DNA of 64,000 nt, taken from NORP233 sp050186825. GTDB taxonomy: Bacteria; Planctomycetota; J058. The stretch lies in NCBI GenBank assembly GCA_050186825.1, contig JBFWYD010000005.1, positions 124,001 to 188,000 of the forward strand, read 5' to 3'. The position numbers and the translations under genes are program-made. This document shows, piece after piece, positions 25,552-33,514 of this stretch (position 1 is its first letter; each line of letters starts with the position of its first letter). The notes beneath the pieces were generated by a model. It ran no database searches, was not told the origin of the DNA, and saw only the letters and a program-made list of their open reading frames with translations.

Positions 25552-27705
25552 TTGCGGCCCGTGGTTGACGAGCCGCAAGAGCCGAAGGACGCCCCCGTCG
25601 ATGAGCCGCTGCCCGAGGTGGTGCGGGCGGAGGACTCCGGCCGCGTCGTAGTCCCCGCCGCCTCGGAGGCGAAGGCGGCCGAGACCCCGGCCGAGACCGC
25701 AACCGCAACCGAGTCCGAGACCGCAACCGAGACCGGGTCCGCGACCGCAACCGAGTCCGAGACCGGGTCCGCGACCGCAACCGAGTCCGAGACCGGGGCC
25801 GCGACCGCGACCGGGTCCGTGCCCGAGACCGAGACCGCAACCGAGCCCAAGTCCGAGACCGCGACCGGGTCCGCGAGCGAGACCGGGACCGGGTCCGCGC
25901 CCGAGACCGGACCCGCGACCGAGCCCACGAGCGTAGCGAAGCCCGAGGCCGCGGCTCCCAAGCCGCAGGCGGCCGAGACGCCCGTGAGCGCCGGCGCTGC
26001 GGCGGCGAACGCTGCCGCGCAGGCGACCGCGGCCGCGCAGGCGGCGACCGCGGCGGCGGCGGCGGCGGCGGCAGCGCCGCCGGCCGAGGCGCTGGCTGCG
26101 GCCGAGGCGGCGGTGGCTGCGGCGCGCGCGGCCGAGGCGGCGGCGGCCGCGGCGACGGCGGCTGCCGCGGCGGCGGCGCGCGTGGCCGGGGCAGGCGCGG
26201 CGGCGGCGCCGCCCCCTGCGGCGGCGCCGGCTCCCGCACCCGTACCTGCGCACGCGGCCGTCCCCCCCGGAGCGCAGCCTGCGCCGGCGCCGGCTGGGCC
26301 GCCGGCCGGCGAGGACGAGGAGGAGGGCTTCTTCAAGCGGCTGCTCGCCGCCCGCTGGACGGTGTTCTGCTTCGTGGCGCTGGCGCTCCTGTTCGCGCTC
26401 CAGGCCAAGCACCCGAGCATGATCAACGGGACGCTCAAGCTGCCCTTCACCCAGGCGGCCTACGAGGCCTACGGCGGCTACAGCTACCCGCGCGTGCGCG
26501 ACGACGGCCAGTGGTGGCGGCTGATCAGCACCCTGTTCGTGGCCCGCCACGGGCTGATCGCGATCGTGTTCGTCTACCTGTTCTTCGACCTGGGGCCCTA
26601 CCTCGAGAAGGTGCTCGGCACGGTGCGCTTCGCGGCGCTGTTCCTGCTGAGCGGGATCGGGGGGATGGCGGTGGGCGAGCTCTACCAGCCCGTCCCCGAG
26701 GCGCAGGGCCCGGTGGTGTGCTTCTACGCGCTGCTGGGCGCCATCCCCGGGGTGGTGCTCGGGATGACGGGCTCGCCATCGCGTGTGCTCGAGCATCCCA
26801 TGGCGCGGATGGCCCTCTTCTGGTCCGTGTTCTGGATCGCGATGGGCTACTTCCTGTTCCCGATGTTCGGCGCGGTGTGGAACTTCCCCTCGCTCCTGGG
26901 CGGGATCTTCTTCGCGATCCTGATCGGCGCCGCGCTCGGCCTGAGCAAGCAGCGGCTGGGGACGGGGCTGCTCGCGCTGGCCATCAGCGGCGGGCTGGCC
27001 CTCGGCGCGGCCGGGCTGGTGGTCCAGGGCAAGCGGATCGTGAACGGCAAGCTGGTCGACCGCGGCAAACCGGCCACGGGGCCGACTCCAGGCGCGAGCC
27101 CCGGCGCGTCGCCCGGGCCGACCCCGGCACCTACCACCAAGTCGCTCGAGCGCGACGCGGCCGAGGTCAAGGCGCTGGTCCAGCGGCTGCGCGCCCAGGC
27201 CGAGAAGGTGATCGGGCGCTACGGCGACCTGCCCTTCATCCCCGAGCGCACCGAGGGGATCAGCGCGGCCGAGGTCGTGCAGGTCCGCGACGCGCTCTCG
27301 CTGCTCGAGCAGGCGGTCGAGGCCAGCAACGGGATCACGACCGAGCTGGACGACCTGCGCATCCGGATGAACCTCCTGCTCGCGCAGCACAGCAAGGCGG
27401 CCGAGCTGGCCGAGCAGTGGGAGCTCTACGCCCCGCCCGCGCGCCGGGCGCTCTCGGGCGTGGCCTTCTACGCGCACCAGGAGTACGACCGGGCGCTGGA
27501 GCGCTTCCAGCTGCTGACCAGGAGCCCGAGCCTCGAGCAGCGCCAACCGGAGCTGCAGTACTACCTGGGCGCGACCCTGTTCAAGCTGCAGCGCGACGCC
27601 GAGTCGCTCCCCCACTTCCAGCGCTACCTGGAGCTGGTGGGCCCCGGCCCCTACCCCACCTGGCGCGAGCCCTTCGTCCGCCAGACGCGCGCCCAGCTCC
27701 GCTAG
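25552..27705 (+). CDS. Rhomboid-like pseudoprotease with TPR-like C-terminus
   Basis: About 717 residues in three parts. Residues ~1-250 are low complexity: Thr/Glu/Ser/Ala repeats (TATESETGSATATESETG) then long Ala and Pro runs. Residues ~265-500 hold six or so membrane segments with rhomboid features (QWWRLISTLFVARHGL, then FDLGPYLEKVLGTVRFAALF). Where active rhomboids have GxSG, this protein has FYALLGAIPG, and the last helix (SLLGGIFFAILIGAALG) lacks the catalytic His. It therefore looks proteolytically inactive. The C-terminal ~180 residues are helical with TPR-like repeats (QYYLGATLFKLQRDAESLPH). The start is TTG 25552 or GTG 25561; neither has a strong ribosome site. It ends nine bases before the histidine kinase gene. 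Confidence 0.7.
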   Translation: MRPVVDEPQEPKDAPVDEPLPEVVRAEDSGRVVVPAASEAKAAETPAETATATESETATETGSATATESETGSATATESETGAATATGSVPETETATEPKSETATGSASETGTGSAPETGPATEPTSVAKPEAAAPKPQAAETPVSAGAAAANAAAQATAAAQAATAAAAAAAAAPPAEALAAAEAAVAAARAAEAAAAAATAAAAAAARVAGAGAAAAPPPAAAPAPAPVPAHAAVPPGAQPAPAPAGPPAGEDEEEGFFKRLLAARWTVFCFVALALLFALQAKHPSMINGTLKLPFTQAAYEAYGGYSYPRVRDDGQWWRLISTLFVARHGLIAIVFVYLFFDLGPYLEKVLGTVRFAALFLLSGIGGMAVGELYQPVPEAQGPVVCFYALLGAIPGVVLGMTGSPSRVLEHPMARMALFWSVFWIAMGYFLFPMFGAVWNFPSLLGGIFFAILIGAALGLSKQRLGTGLLALAISGGLALGAAGLVVQGKRIVNGKLVDRGKPATGPTPGASPGASPGPTPAPTTKSLERDAAEVKALVQRLRAQAEKVIGRYGDLPFIPERTEGISAAEVVQVRDALSLLEQAVEASNGITTELDDLRIRMNLLLAQHSKAAELAEQWELYAPPARRALSGVAFYAHQEYDRALERFQLLTRSPSLEQRQPELQYYLGATLFKLQRDAESLPHFQRYLELVGPGPYPTWREPFVRQTRAQLR
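25690..25925 (+). repeat. Short tandem repeats coding Thr/Glu/Ser/Ala tract
   Basis: GC-rich hexamer-based repeats (units such as GAGACC, GCAACC, GAGTCC, GGGTCC) encode the low-complexity N-terminus of the rhomboid-like protein. A 30-base unit reading TATESETGSA recurs about three times. It resembles the GACTCG-type repeats at the end of the histidine kinase at 30.2 kb. Confidence 0.7.
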
Positions 27706-27713
27706 CGCCGCGC

Positions 27714-30245
27714 ATGGGCCAGCTCCGGGACGAGGCGCGCCGGGTCCTGCTCCCCTTCTCGCTCGCGATCGCGCCGCCGCTGATCCTGCTCACGATCCTG
27801 GCGGTCGTCGCGGCCCGCAACGACGAGGACGCGCTCCGATACGTCGAGGAGGAGCGCACCCGCCAGGGCGCGCAGCAGGCGCGCGCCGCGCTGCACCGCG
27901 CCGTGCGCCTGGCCGAGGAGGCGGTGTTCGCCACCCTGCTCAGCCCCAACGAGCGCCCCGATTACGCGGCCGCGCAGCGGGCGCATCCCCTGGCGCGGCG
28001 CTTCCTGGCCGTGGAGCTCGAGGGCGGGCGCCGGCTCTGGCCGCGCGCCCAGCTCCCCTTCCGCGACGCGGGCGACGCGCGCGGCGGGCAGCGCCAGGGC
28101 GACGAGAGCTCGGCGGCCAGCGCGGCCCTGCTCCAGCGCCGCGCGGAGCTGCTCGACGGCTACGAGCGGGCGCGAGCCCAGCTGCAGGCCCAGGACCTGG
28201 CCTCGGCGGTGGCCGGCTTTGGGGAGGTGGTGGACAGCGACGAGGCCCCGTCCACCCTGCGCGCCCGGGCGGCCTGGCGGCTGGGCGCCTGCCTGGAGCA
28301 GCTCGGGCAGCCGAACCAGGCCCGGCAGGCCTACGCCTCCGCGGCCGAGGTGGCGCTGCCCGTGCGCGACGAACAGGGGCAGCCGGTGCGCGTCAGCGCC
28401 GCGCTGCGCGTGGCCGAGCTGCTGCGCGCGGCCGGGGACGCGGGCCCCGCCCTCGAGGCGGCGCGGGCCCTGGCCGAGGCGCTGCTGGCGGGGGCGCGCC
28501 ACGACGACGTCGGGCGCGACGAGTGGACCCAGGCGCTGGAGCGCGCGCGCACGCTGCTGCGCGAGCTCGGTCAGGCCGAGCTCGACGCCGCGCTCGCGAC
28601 CCGCCAGGAGGAGGTGCTCTCGCGGCTGCGCTGGAGCGAGGCCCTCGACGAGCTGATCCCCTCGCTGCTCGAGCAGGCCCGCCTGCGCGGGACCGGGGAG
28701 GTGCGCCACTACGCGCGCCTGGGCGTGCCGCCGCGGGTGCTCGCCTACCGGGTCGAGCAGGAGTCGAGCGGCGGGGTGGTGGTCGGCTTCGAGCTCGACC
28801 TCGAGCGCCTCGCCCGAGACGTGCTCGCGCCGGCCTGCGCCAACATCCACCTCGAGGAGGACGTGGCCGTGGCCGTGGTCGACGGCCGCGGCGAGGTGCT
28901 GGCCTACGCGGGGGGCGCCGTGCGCCCCGACGCGGAGGGCCGCCTGCGCGCCAGCGCGGCCGCGGCGCTCGAGGCCAGCGTCGACCTCGAGGACGTGCCG
29001 CTGTGGGCCATCCAGCTCCGCCGCGACGACGTCCAACTGCACGAGGCGCGCCGCAACCGGCTGATCCTCTACGTCTCGCTCCTGGGCCTGACCCTGGCCG
29101 CGGCGGCCACCGGCGCCGCGGCCACGCTCCGCGCGCTGGGCCGCTCCCTCGAGCTGGCGCGGATGAAGTCGGACTTCCTCTCCAACATGACCCACGAGCT
29201 CAAGACGCCGCTGACCTCGGTCAAGATGTACGGCGAGCTCCTGGCCATGGGCCGGCTCAAGAGCGCCACCAAGCGCAAGGAGTACGCCGAGCACATCGTG
29301 CGTGAGGCGGACCGCCTCCAGCGCCTGATCGACGACGTGCTCGACTTCGCCCGCCAGGAGTCCGGACAGCACGACTACGTGCTCGCCGAGGAGGACGTGG
29401 CCGACACCGTGGCCGAGGCCATCGAGCTGTTCCGCCTCTCGGCCAAGGTCCGCGGCTTCGACCTGTTCGTCGAGCTGCCCCCCGTGCGCGCCCTCCCGCC
29501 GGTGGACCTCGACCGCGACGCCATCGTGCGCGCGGTGCTCAACCTGCTCAGCAACGCGGTCAAGTACTCGACCGACCAGCGCTACATCAAGGTCACGGTC
29601 AAGCGCGCCGACCGCGACCAGGTCGCGATCTCGGTCAAGGACCGCGGGATCGGGATCGACCCCGAGGACCTGGAGCGCATCTTCGACCGCTTCTACCGGG
29701 CCGGCGACGAGCTGACCCGCGGCATCTCCGGCGCGGGCCTGGGCCTGGCCCTGATCGACCAGATCGTGCGCGCCCACGGGGGCGAGATCCTGGTCGAGAG
29801 CGAGAAGGGCAGCGGCTCGACCTTCACCATCCTGCTGCCCATCGTCGAGGACTACCGCGAGCAGTGGCCCCCCGACGACCTCGAGGAGAGCGAGGAGGAG
29901 CTCGAGCCGGTCACCAGCTCCGACACCGGCCGCCGCCCGCGCCCGCCGTCCTACTCGGACCTCGACCGCATCCCGGACTCGGAGCCGGGCGAGGTCTCGG
30001 AGGAAGTGGCCGCGCTGCCGGCGAGGGCGGATTCGGAGGCGAGTGGCTCCGCGGCGGGGGCGGCAGGAGCAGCGGGGGCGTTGGATATCAGCGCAGAGAT
30101 CGCAGAGAGCGCGGAGATCGCCAGGTGTGAGCGCAGGGGTGACTGCGTGGCGAAGTCGGATGAGGACGGCACGGGCACGGGCACGGGCACGAACTCTGGT
30201 TCGGACTCGGACTCGGTCTCGGATCCGGCTCCGCATTCGGGCTAG
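27714..30245 (+). CDS. Membrane sensor histidine kinase
   Basis: About 843 residues. A first membrane helix (SLAIAPPLILLTILAVVAA) and a second (LILYVSLLGLTLAAAATGAA, ~447-470) enclose a ~410-residue region with TPR-like and PAS/Cache-like parts. The kinase core follows: H-box FLSNMTHELKTPLTS near 490, N-box NLLSNAVKYS near 610, then DRGIGIDPEDLERIFDRFYR and GAGLGLALID. No response regulator is adjacent. The last ~110 residues are low complexity and include the dispersed repeat read as LDISAEIAESAEIAR plus Gly-Thr repeats, so the natural C-terminus may have been extended by repeat DNA. It starts nine bases after the rhomboid-like gene, probably in one operon. Confidence 0.85.
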   Translation: MGQLRDEARRVLLPFSLAIAPPLILLTILAVVAARNDEDALRYVEEERTRQGAQQARAALHRAVRLAEEAVFATLLSPNERPDYAAAQRAHPLARRFLAVELEGGRRLWPRAQLPFRDAGDARGGQRQGDESSAASAALLQRRAELLDGYERARAQLQAQDLASAVAGFGEVVDSDEAPSTLRARAAWRLGACLEQLGQPNQARQAYASAAEVALPVRDEQGQPVRVSAALRVAELLRAAGDAGPALEAARALAEALLAGARHDDVGRDEWTQALERARTLLRELGQAELDAALATRQEEVLSRLRWSEALDELIPSLLEQARLRGTGEVRHYARLGVPPRVLAYRVEQESSGGVVVGFELDLERLARDVLAPACANIHLEEDVAVAVVDGRGEVLAYAGGAVRPDAEGRLRASAAAALEASVDLEDVPLWAIQLRRDDVQLHEARRNRLILYVSLLGLTLAAAATGAAATLRALGRSLELARMKSDFLSNMTHELKTPLTSVKMYGELLAMGRLKSATKRKEYAEHIVREADRLQRLIDDVLDFARQESGQHDYVLAEEDVADTVAEAIELFRLSAKVRGFDLFVELPPVRALPPVDLDRDAIVRAVLNLLSNAVKYSTDQRYIKVTVKRADRDQVAISVKDRGIGIDPEDLERIFDRFYRAGDELTRGISGAGLGLALIDQIVRAHGGEILVESEKGSGSTFTILLPIVEDYREQWPPDDLEESEEELEPVTSSDTGRRPRPPSYSDLDRIPDSEPGEVSEEVAALPARADSEASGSAAGAAGAAGALDISAEIAESAEIARCERRGDCVAKSDEDGTGTGTGTNSGSDSDSVSDPAPHSG
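30080..30190 (+). repeat. Composite dispersed repeat in the 3' end of the histidine kinase gene
   Basis: The block GCGTTGGATATCAGCGCAGA and the following GATCGCAGAGAGCGCGGAGA match 51.39 kb almost exactly. It is followed by three GGGCAC units (30173-30187). Both parts are read in the kinase frame as LDISAEIAESAEIAR and GTGTGT. The same peptide appears in the anti-sigma-like protein at 52.9 kb. Confidence 0.8.
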
Positions 30246-30305
30246 GACTCGGGCTCGGACTCGAAGCGACTCCGGCCTCGGGGCCGCCCCTGCGCGGATC
30301 CTGGA

Positions 30306-30481
30306 GCCCTCTGCGTGCCTCTGCGATCTCTGCGCTGATCTCCAACCCTCTCGCAGTCCCTGACGACTCGACCTCGGATCGCGACTCCGTCGGCCGACGA
30401 GGCGTCGTCGTGGAGGCGCGGCCGCGAGGGCCGGCGAAGGCGAGTGAGTTCGCGCAGAGATCGCAGAGGCGCGCAGAGGGC
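30306..30481. repeat. 176-bp element with 30-bp inverted ends
   Basis: The left arm is 30306-30335 and the right arm 30452-30481. Their reverse complements agree at 29 of 30 positions; each consists of CTCTGCG-type units (CCTCTGCGATCTCTGCGC). The element fills most of the 401-base gap between the kinase and the small lipoprotein gene. The interior has no open frame I would call a gene. The arms are related to the GCAGAGATCGCAGAG block found at 30.08, 51.39 and 52.9 kb. Confidence 0.8.
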
Positions 30482-30646
30482 ACCCCGGCGGGCCAGGGCG
30501 CGACTTCGAGTCCCGAGCGAACCGTCCCTGCCTCGCTCGGAATCGGCCGTCGGCTACCGACTCGGCCCCGGAGCCTGGCCTGAGCCTGGATCGGACGGCG
30601 GTTCCGGATCAGGATCCAGCCCCAACCAAAGCTCCTGAGGCTCCCC

Positions 30647-30979
30647 ATGAAGCTCCGCGCGCTCCCCCTCCTCCTCGCCCTGTCCCTGGCCACCGGCTGC
30701 CCGCAAGGCTCGAGCAAGTCGGGCAAGAGCGGCGACAAGACCTCGGCCGCCGCGCACGCGAACCAGACCGCCAAGTCCGCGGCGGGCGGGGCCGCGGAGA
30801 GCCTGAAGACAGCGCCGGGCCGGGTCGTGGACGACGTCGAGAACGCCGCCGGCGCGACCAAGGCGCTCGAGGACGCGCCAGAGAAGGCCGACCACGCGGT
30901 CGAGGGCGCCAAGAGCACGGCGCGCAAGGCGACCGAGAAGGGGAGCAGCATCCTCGACAAGGCCTTCGACCGGAAGTAG
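30647..30979 (+). CDS. Small lipoprotein of unknown function
   Basis: 110 residues. It has a lipoprotein signal (MKLRALPLLLALSLATGC), so it should be attached to a membrane. The mature part is polar and Ala/Lys/Glu-rich (SGKSGDKTSAAAHANQTAKS, then EDAPEKADHAVEGAKSTARK) and probably helical. I do not recognise a family. It is alone between the repeat element and the hydrolase genes. Confidence 0.65.
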   Translation: MKLRALPLLLALSLATGCPQGSSKSGKSGDKTSAAAHANQTAKSAAGGAAESLKTAPGRVVDDVENAAGATKALEDAPEKADHAVEGAKSTARKATEKGSSILDKAFDRK

Positions 30980-31180
30980 ACCGGAGCGCGGGCGCGAGCG
31001 TCCTGCCCTCGCGCTCCACCAGCCGATGCGCAGGGGTGAGGTCACAGGTGGCGCCCAAGGGACCACCCCCGTCGGTTTCCCAGATTTCTTCGCCACCGGG
31101 TGGCGGTAGCGCGCGGCCGCCTGCGTAACGCTCGACTCGCCAACGGCCTGGAGGGGCACGCGCTTCGTTCTGGAGCGGCC

Positions 31181-33307
31181 ATGGTCCACCCCCCTCGCCG
31201 CGCGCTCCTCGCCCTCGCCCTGGCCCTGACCCTCGGGTGCACCCAGGGACATCACAGCGGGATCGCGAGCACGGTCGCGCCCAGCACCAGCCTCAGCCCC
31301 AGCCCCACGACCTCGGGCAGCGCGGCGCCGGCCACCAGCGCGGGCCCGGCTCCGCTGGTGCCCCTGGCCCCCGCCAACCTCGCCAGCGGGCCGCGGGCGG
31401 TGCTCGACCCGGCGGGGGCGGACTTCTTCGACTGGCCCTACCCCAGCGACGCCCGGCGGGACGCCCAGGGCCATCCCGACCTGAGCAAGCTGCCCAACCC
31501 GCGCGGCGCGACCTTCATCGACGCGCTCTATCGCCTGGCGGCCACCGAGTCGGACGGCTTCTCCCCCACCGGCGCGATCTACTTCCGCTTCGAGGGGGCG
31601 ATCAACGCGCCTCCCAGCGGTTCGCTCGGGAGCATGGGGCAGGGCGACGTCCTGCTCGTGAACGTCGATCCAGCCAGCTCCGAGTACCTCCAGCGGACGC
31701 CCTTCCGCAGCAGCCTGACCGCGGCGCCGGACTCGATCCGCCCCGCGCACCTGCTCCAGCTCCTGCCCGAGCCTGGCCGGAACCTCCGCCCCAGGACCAC
31801 CTACGCGGCGATCGTGCTCCGCTCGCTGGGCGCCCCGGGGACGCCCTGGCTCGGCCAGGACCCGACCACGACGGAGCTGCTCGCGGGCCATGAGCCCCTG
31901 GTGCCCCGCGGCGCCGCCCTCGCCCGCTCCTTCGCCCCGCTGCTGGGCGCCCTGCCCGCCCTGCGCATCCACCCCCAGGACGTCGCCTGCGCCACGGTGT
32001 TCGGCACCAACGACCCCACCGAGCGCCTGGTCCGTCAGGTGGCCTGGGCCGGCGCGCAGCCGGCCCCGGCCACGGTCCAGCCGCTCCAGGTGCGCGACCG
32101 CTACGCCGAGTTCACCGCGCTCGTTGGGAGCATCGCCGCGCCGCAGTACCAGGTCGGGAGCGCGCCCTTCGTGCGCGTGGGCGGGCGCCAAGCCCTCGAC
32201 GCCCAGGGGCTCCCCATGGCCCAGGGCACGGCCGAGTCCAAGGTCCAGCTCTCGGTTCCCCGCGGGGTGATGCCCGCCCAGGGCTTCCCGCTCTACTTCT
32301 ACTGCCACGGCACCGGCGGGACGGCGGACGAGGCCATCGACCACGGTCGCTACCCGAACCCGACCACGCTCGCGCCCAAGGGCACCGGCCTCGCGAGCCA
32401 CGCCGCGCAGGTCGGCTGGGGGACCGCCTGCGCGGCGGGTCCCTTCAGCCCCGACCGGCTGGGGATCCTCGCGGCCGACGGCTACCTGGCCTACAACTTC
32501 CTGAACCCGGTCGCCATGCGGGACAACTTCCTCCAGATGGTCCTCGAGCAGGCGCACTTCCTGCGCTGGCTGCGCGACCTGCGCATCGACCCGGCCCTCT
32601 GCCCCGGCACCGACGCCTCGGCCAGCGTGGACGGCAAGGTCCGCTTCGACGTCGAGACCGCGGTCATCGCGGGACACTCGCTCGGGAGCTACCTGGCGGG
32701 GATGCTCGCGGCCACCGTGCCCGGCTGGAAGGGCGCGGTCCTGACCGGCGCCGGCGGCTCGTGGGTCGAGTTCCCCTTCGGGCCCAAGGTCCCCTTCGAC
32801 CTCCAGCAGGTGGTCTCACTCCTGGGGATGCCGCTCGGCGAGCAGCTCGACCGCTTCCATCCGCTGATCATGGCCTTCGACCTGGGCGTGGGGATGGCCG
32901 ACAACACCCACTACCACCGCTACATCCTGCGCGAGCCGCTGCCCGGCCACACGCCCTTCCACATGCTCGTGATCGAGGGCGACGGCGACCTCCAGGTGGG
33001 CGTCGGGCTCCAGCGCGCGCTGACGCTCGCGATCGGGCTCGACTTCGTGGGCGGCGACCCGGCGCGCACCCCGGACCAGCAGCTCTTGCCCGTGCTCCCG
33101 CTGGCCAACCTCGCGCAGCTCTCCTACCCCACCCAGGGGAACCGGGTCCTGCCCAACGGCGATCGCCTGACCGACGTGGTCGTGCGCTACGCGCCGGATG
33201 GGATCCGCGAGGGCCACCACGTCGCCTCGCAGCTCGACGAGCCCAAGCGCCAGATCCGCGAGTTCCTGACGGACCTGGCCCAGGGGGCGGTGCCGACCGT
33301 TCGCTAG
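31181..33307 (+). CDS. Lipoprotein alpha/beta-hydrolase, paralogue 1
   Basis: About 708 residues with a lipoprotein signal (ALLALALALTLGC) and a Ser/Pro/Thr linker (APSTSLSPSPTTSGS). An N-terminal ~300-residue region (AGADFFDWPYPSDARRDAQG) is followed by an alpha/beta-hydrolase domain: oxyanion segment LYFYCHGTGG and nucleophile elbow AGHSLGSYLAG. Candidate catalytic acid and His follow in VIEGDGDLQVG and GIREGHHV. The layout resembles large surface-bound bacterial lipases or esterases; the substrate is unknown. I chose ATG 31181, with GGAG six bases upstream. The next gene is a close paralogue in tandem. Confidence 0.75.
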   Translation: MVHPPRRALLALALALTLGCTQGHHSGIASTVAPSTSLSPSPTTSGSAAPATSAGPAPLVPLAPANLASGPRAVLDPAGADFFDWPYPSDARRDAQGHPDLSKLPNPRGATFIDALYRLAATESDGFSPTGAIYFRFEGAINAPPSGSLGSMGQGDVLLVNVDPASSEYLQRTPFRSSLTAAPDSIRPAHLLQLLPEPGRNLRPRTTYAAIVLRSLGAPGTPWLGQDPTTTELLAGHEPLVPRGAALARSFAPLLGALPALRIHPQDVACATVFGTNDPTERLVRQVAWAGAQPAPATVQPLQVRDRYAEFTALVGSIAAPQYQVGSAPFVRVGGRQALDAQGLPMAQGTAESKVQLSVPRGVMPAQGFPLYFYCHGTGGTADEAIDHGRYPNPTTLAPKGTGLASHAAQVGWGTACAAGPFSPDRLGILAADGYLAYNFLNPVAMRDNFLQMVLEQAHFLRWLRDLRIDPALCPGTDASASVDGKVRFDVETAVIAGHSLGSYLAGMLAATVPGWKGAVLTGAGGSWVEFPFGPKVPFDLQQVVSLLGMPLGEQLDRFHPLIMAFDLGVGMADNTHYHRYILREPLPGHTPFHMLVIEGDGDLQVGVGLQRALTLAIGLDFVGGDPARTPDQQLLPVLPLANLAQLSYPTQGNRVLPNGDRLTDVVVRYAPDGIREGHHVASQLDEPKRQIREFLTDLAQGAVPTVR

Positions 33308-33514
33308 CTCCGCTCCGCCCAAGATCCGTCCGCGCGGGACCCTATGTCGAGGCTCGGCGCTTTTCCCGAAAACGGCGCGCCGTCGGGCGTCGAGAACCGG
33401 GCTGACGCGGCGCGTCGGCGCGCAAGTCGTGCGTATGCCGCACGCTCACCGAAGCGAATCCCACGCGATGTCGGCACGATCTTCGTAGAAGGGGCGCGAG
33501 GGAGACGCAGGGAC

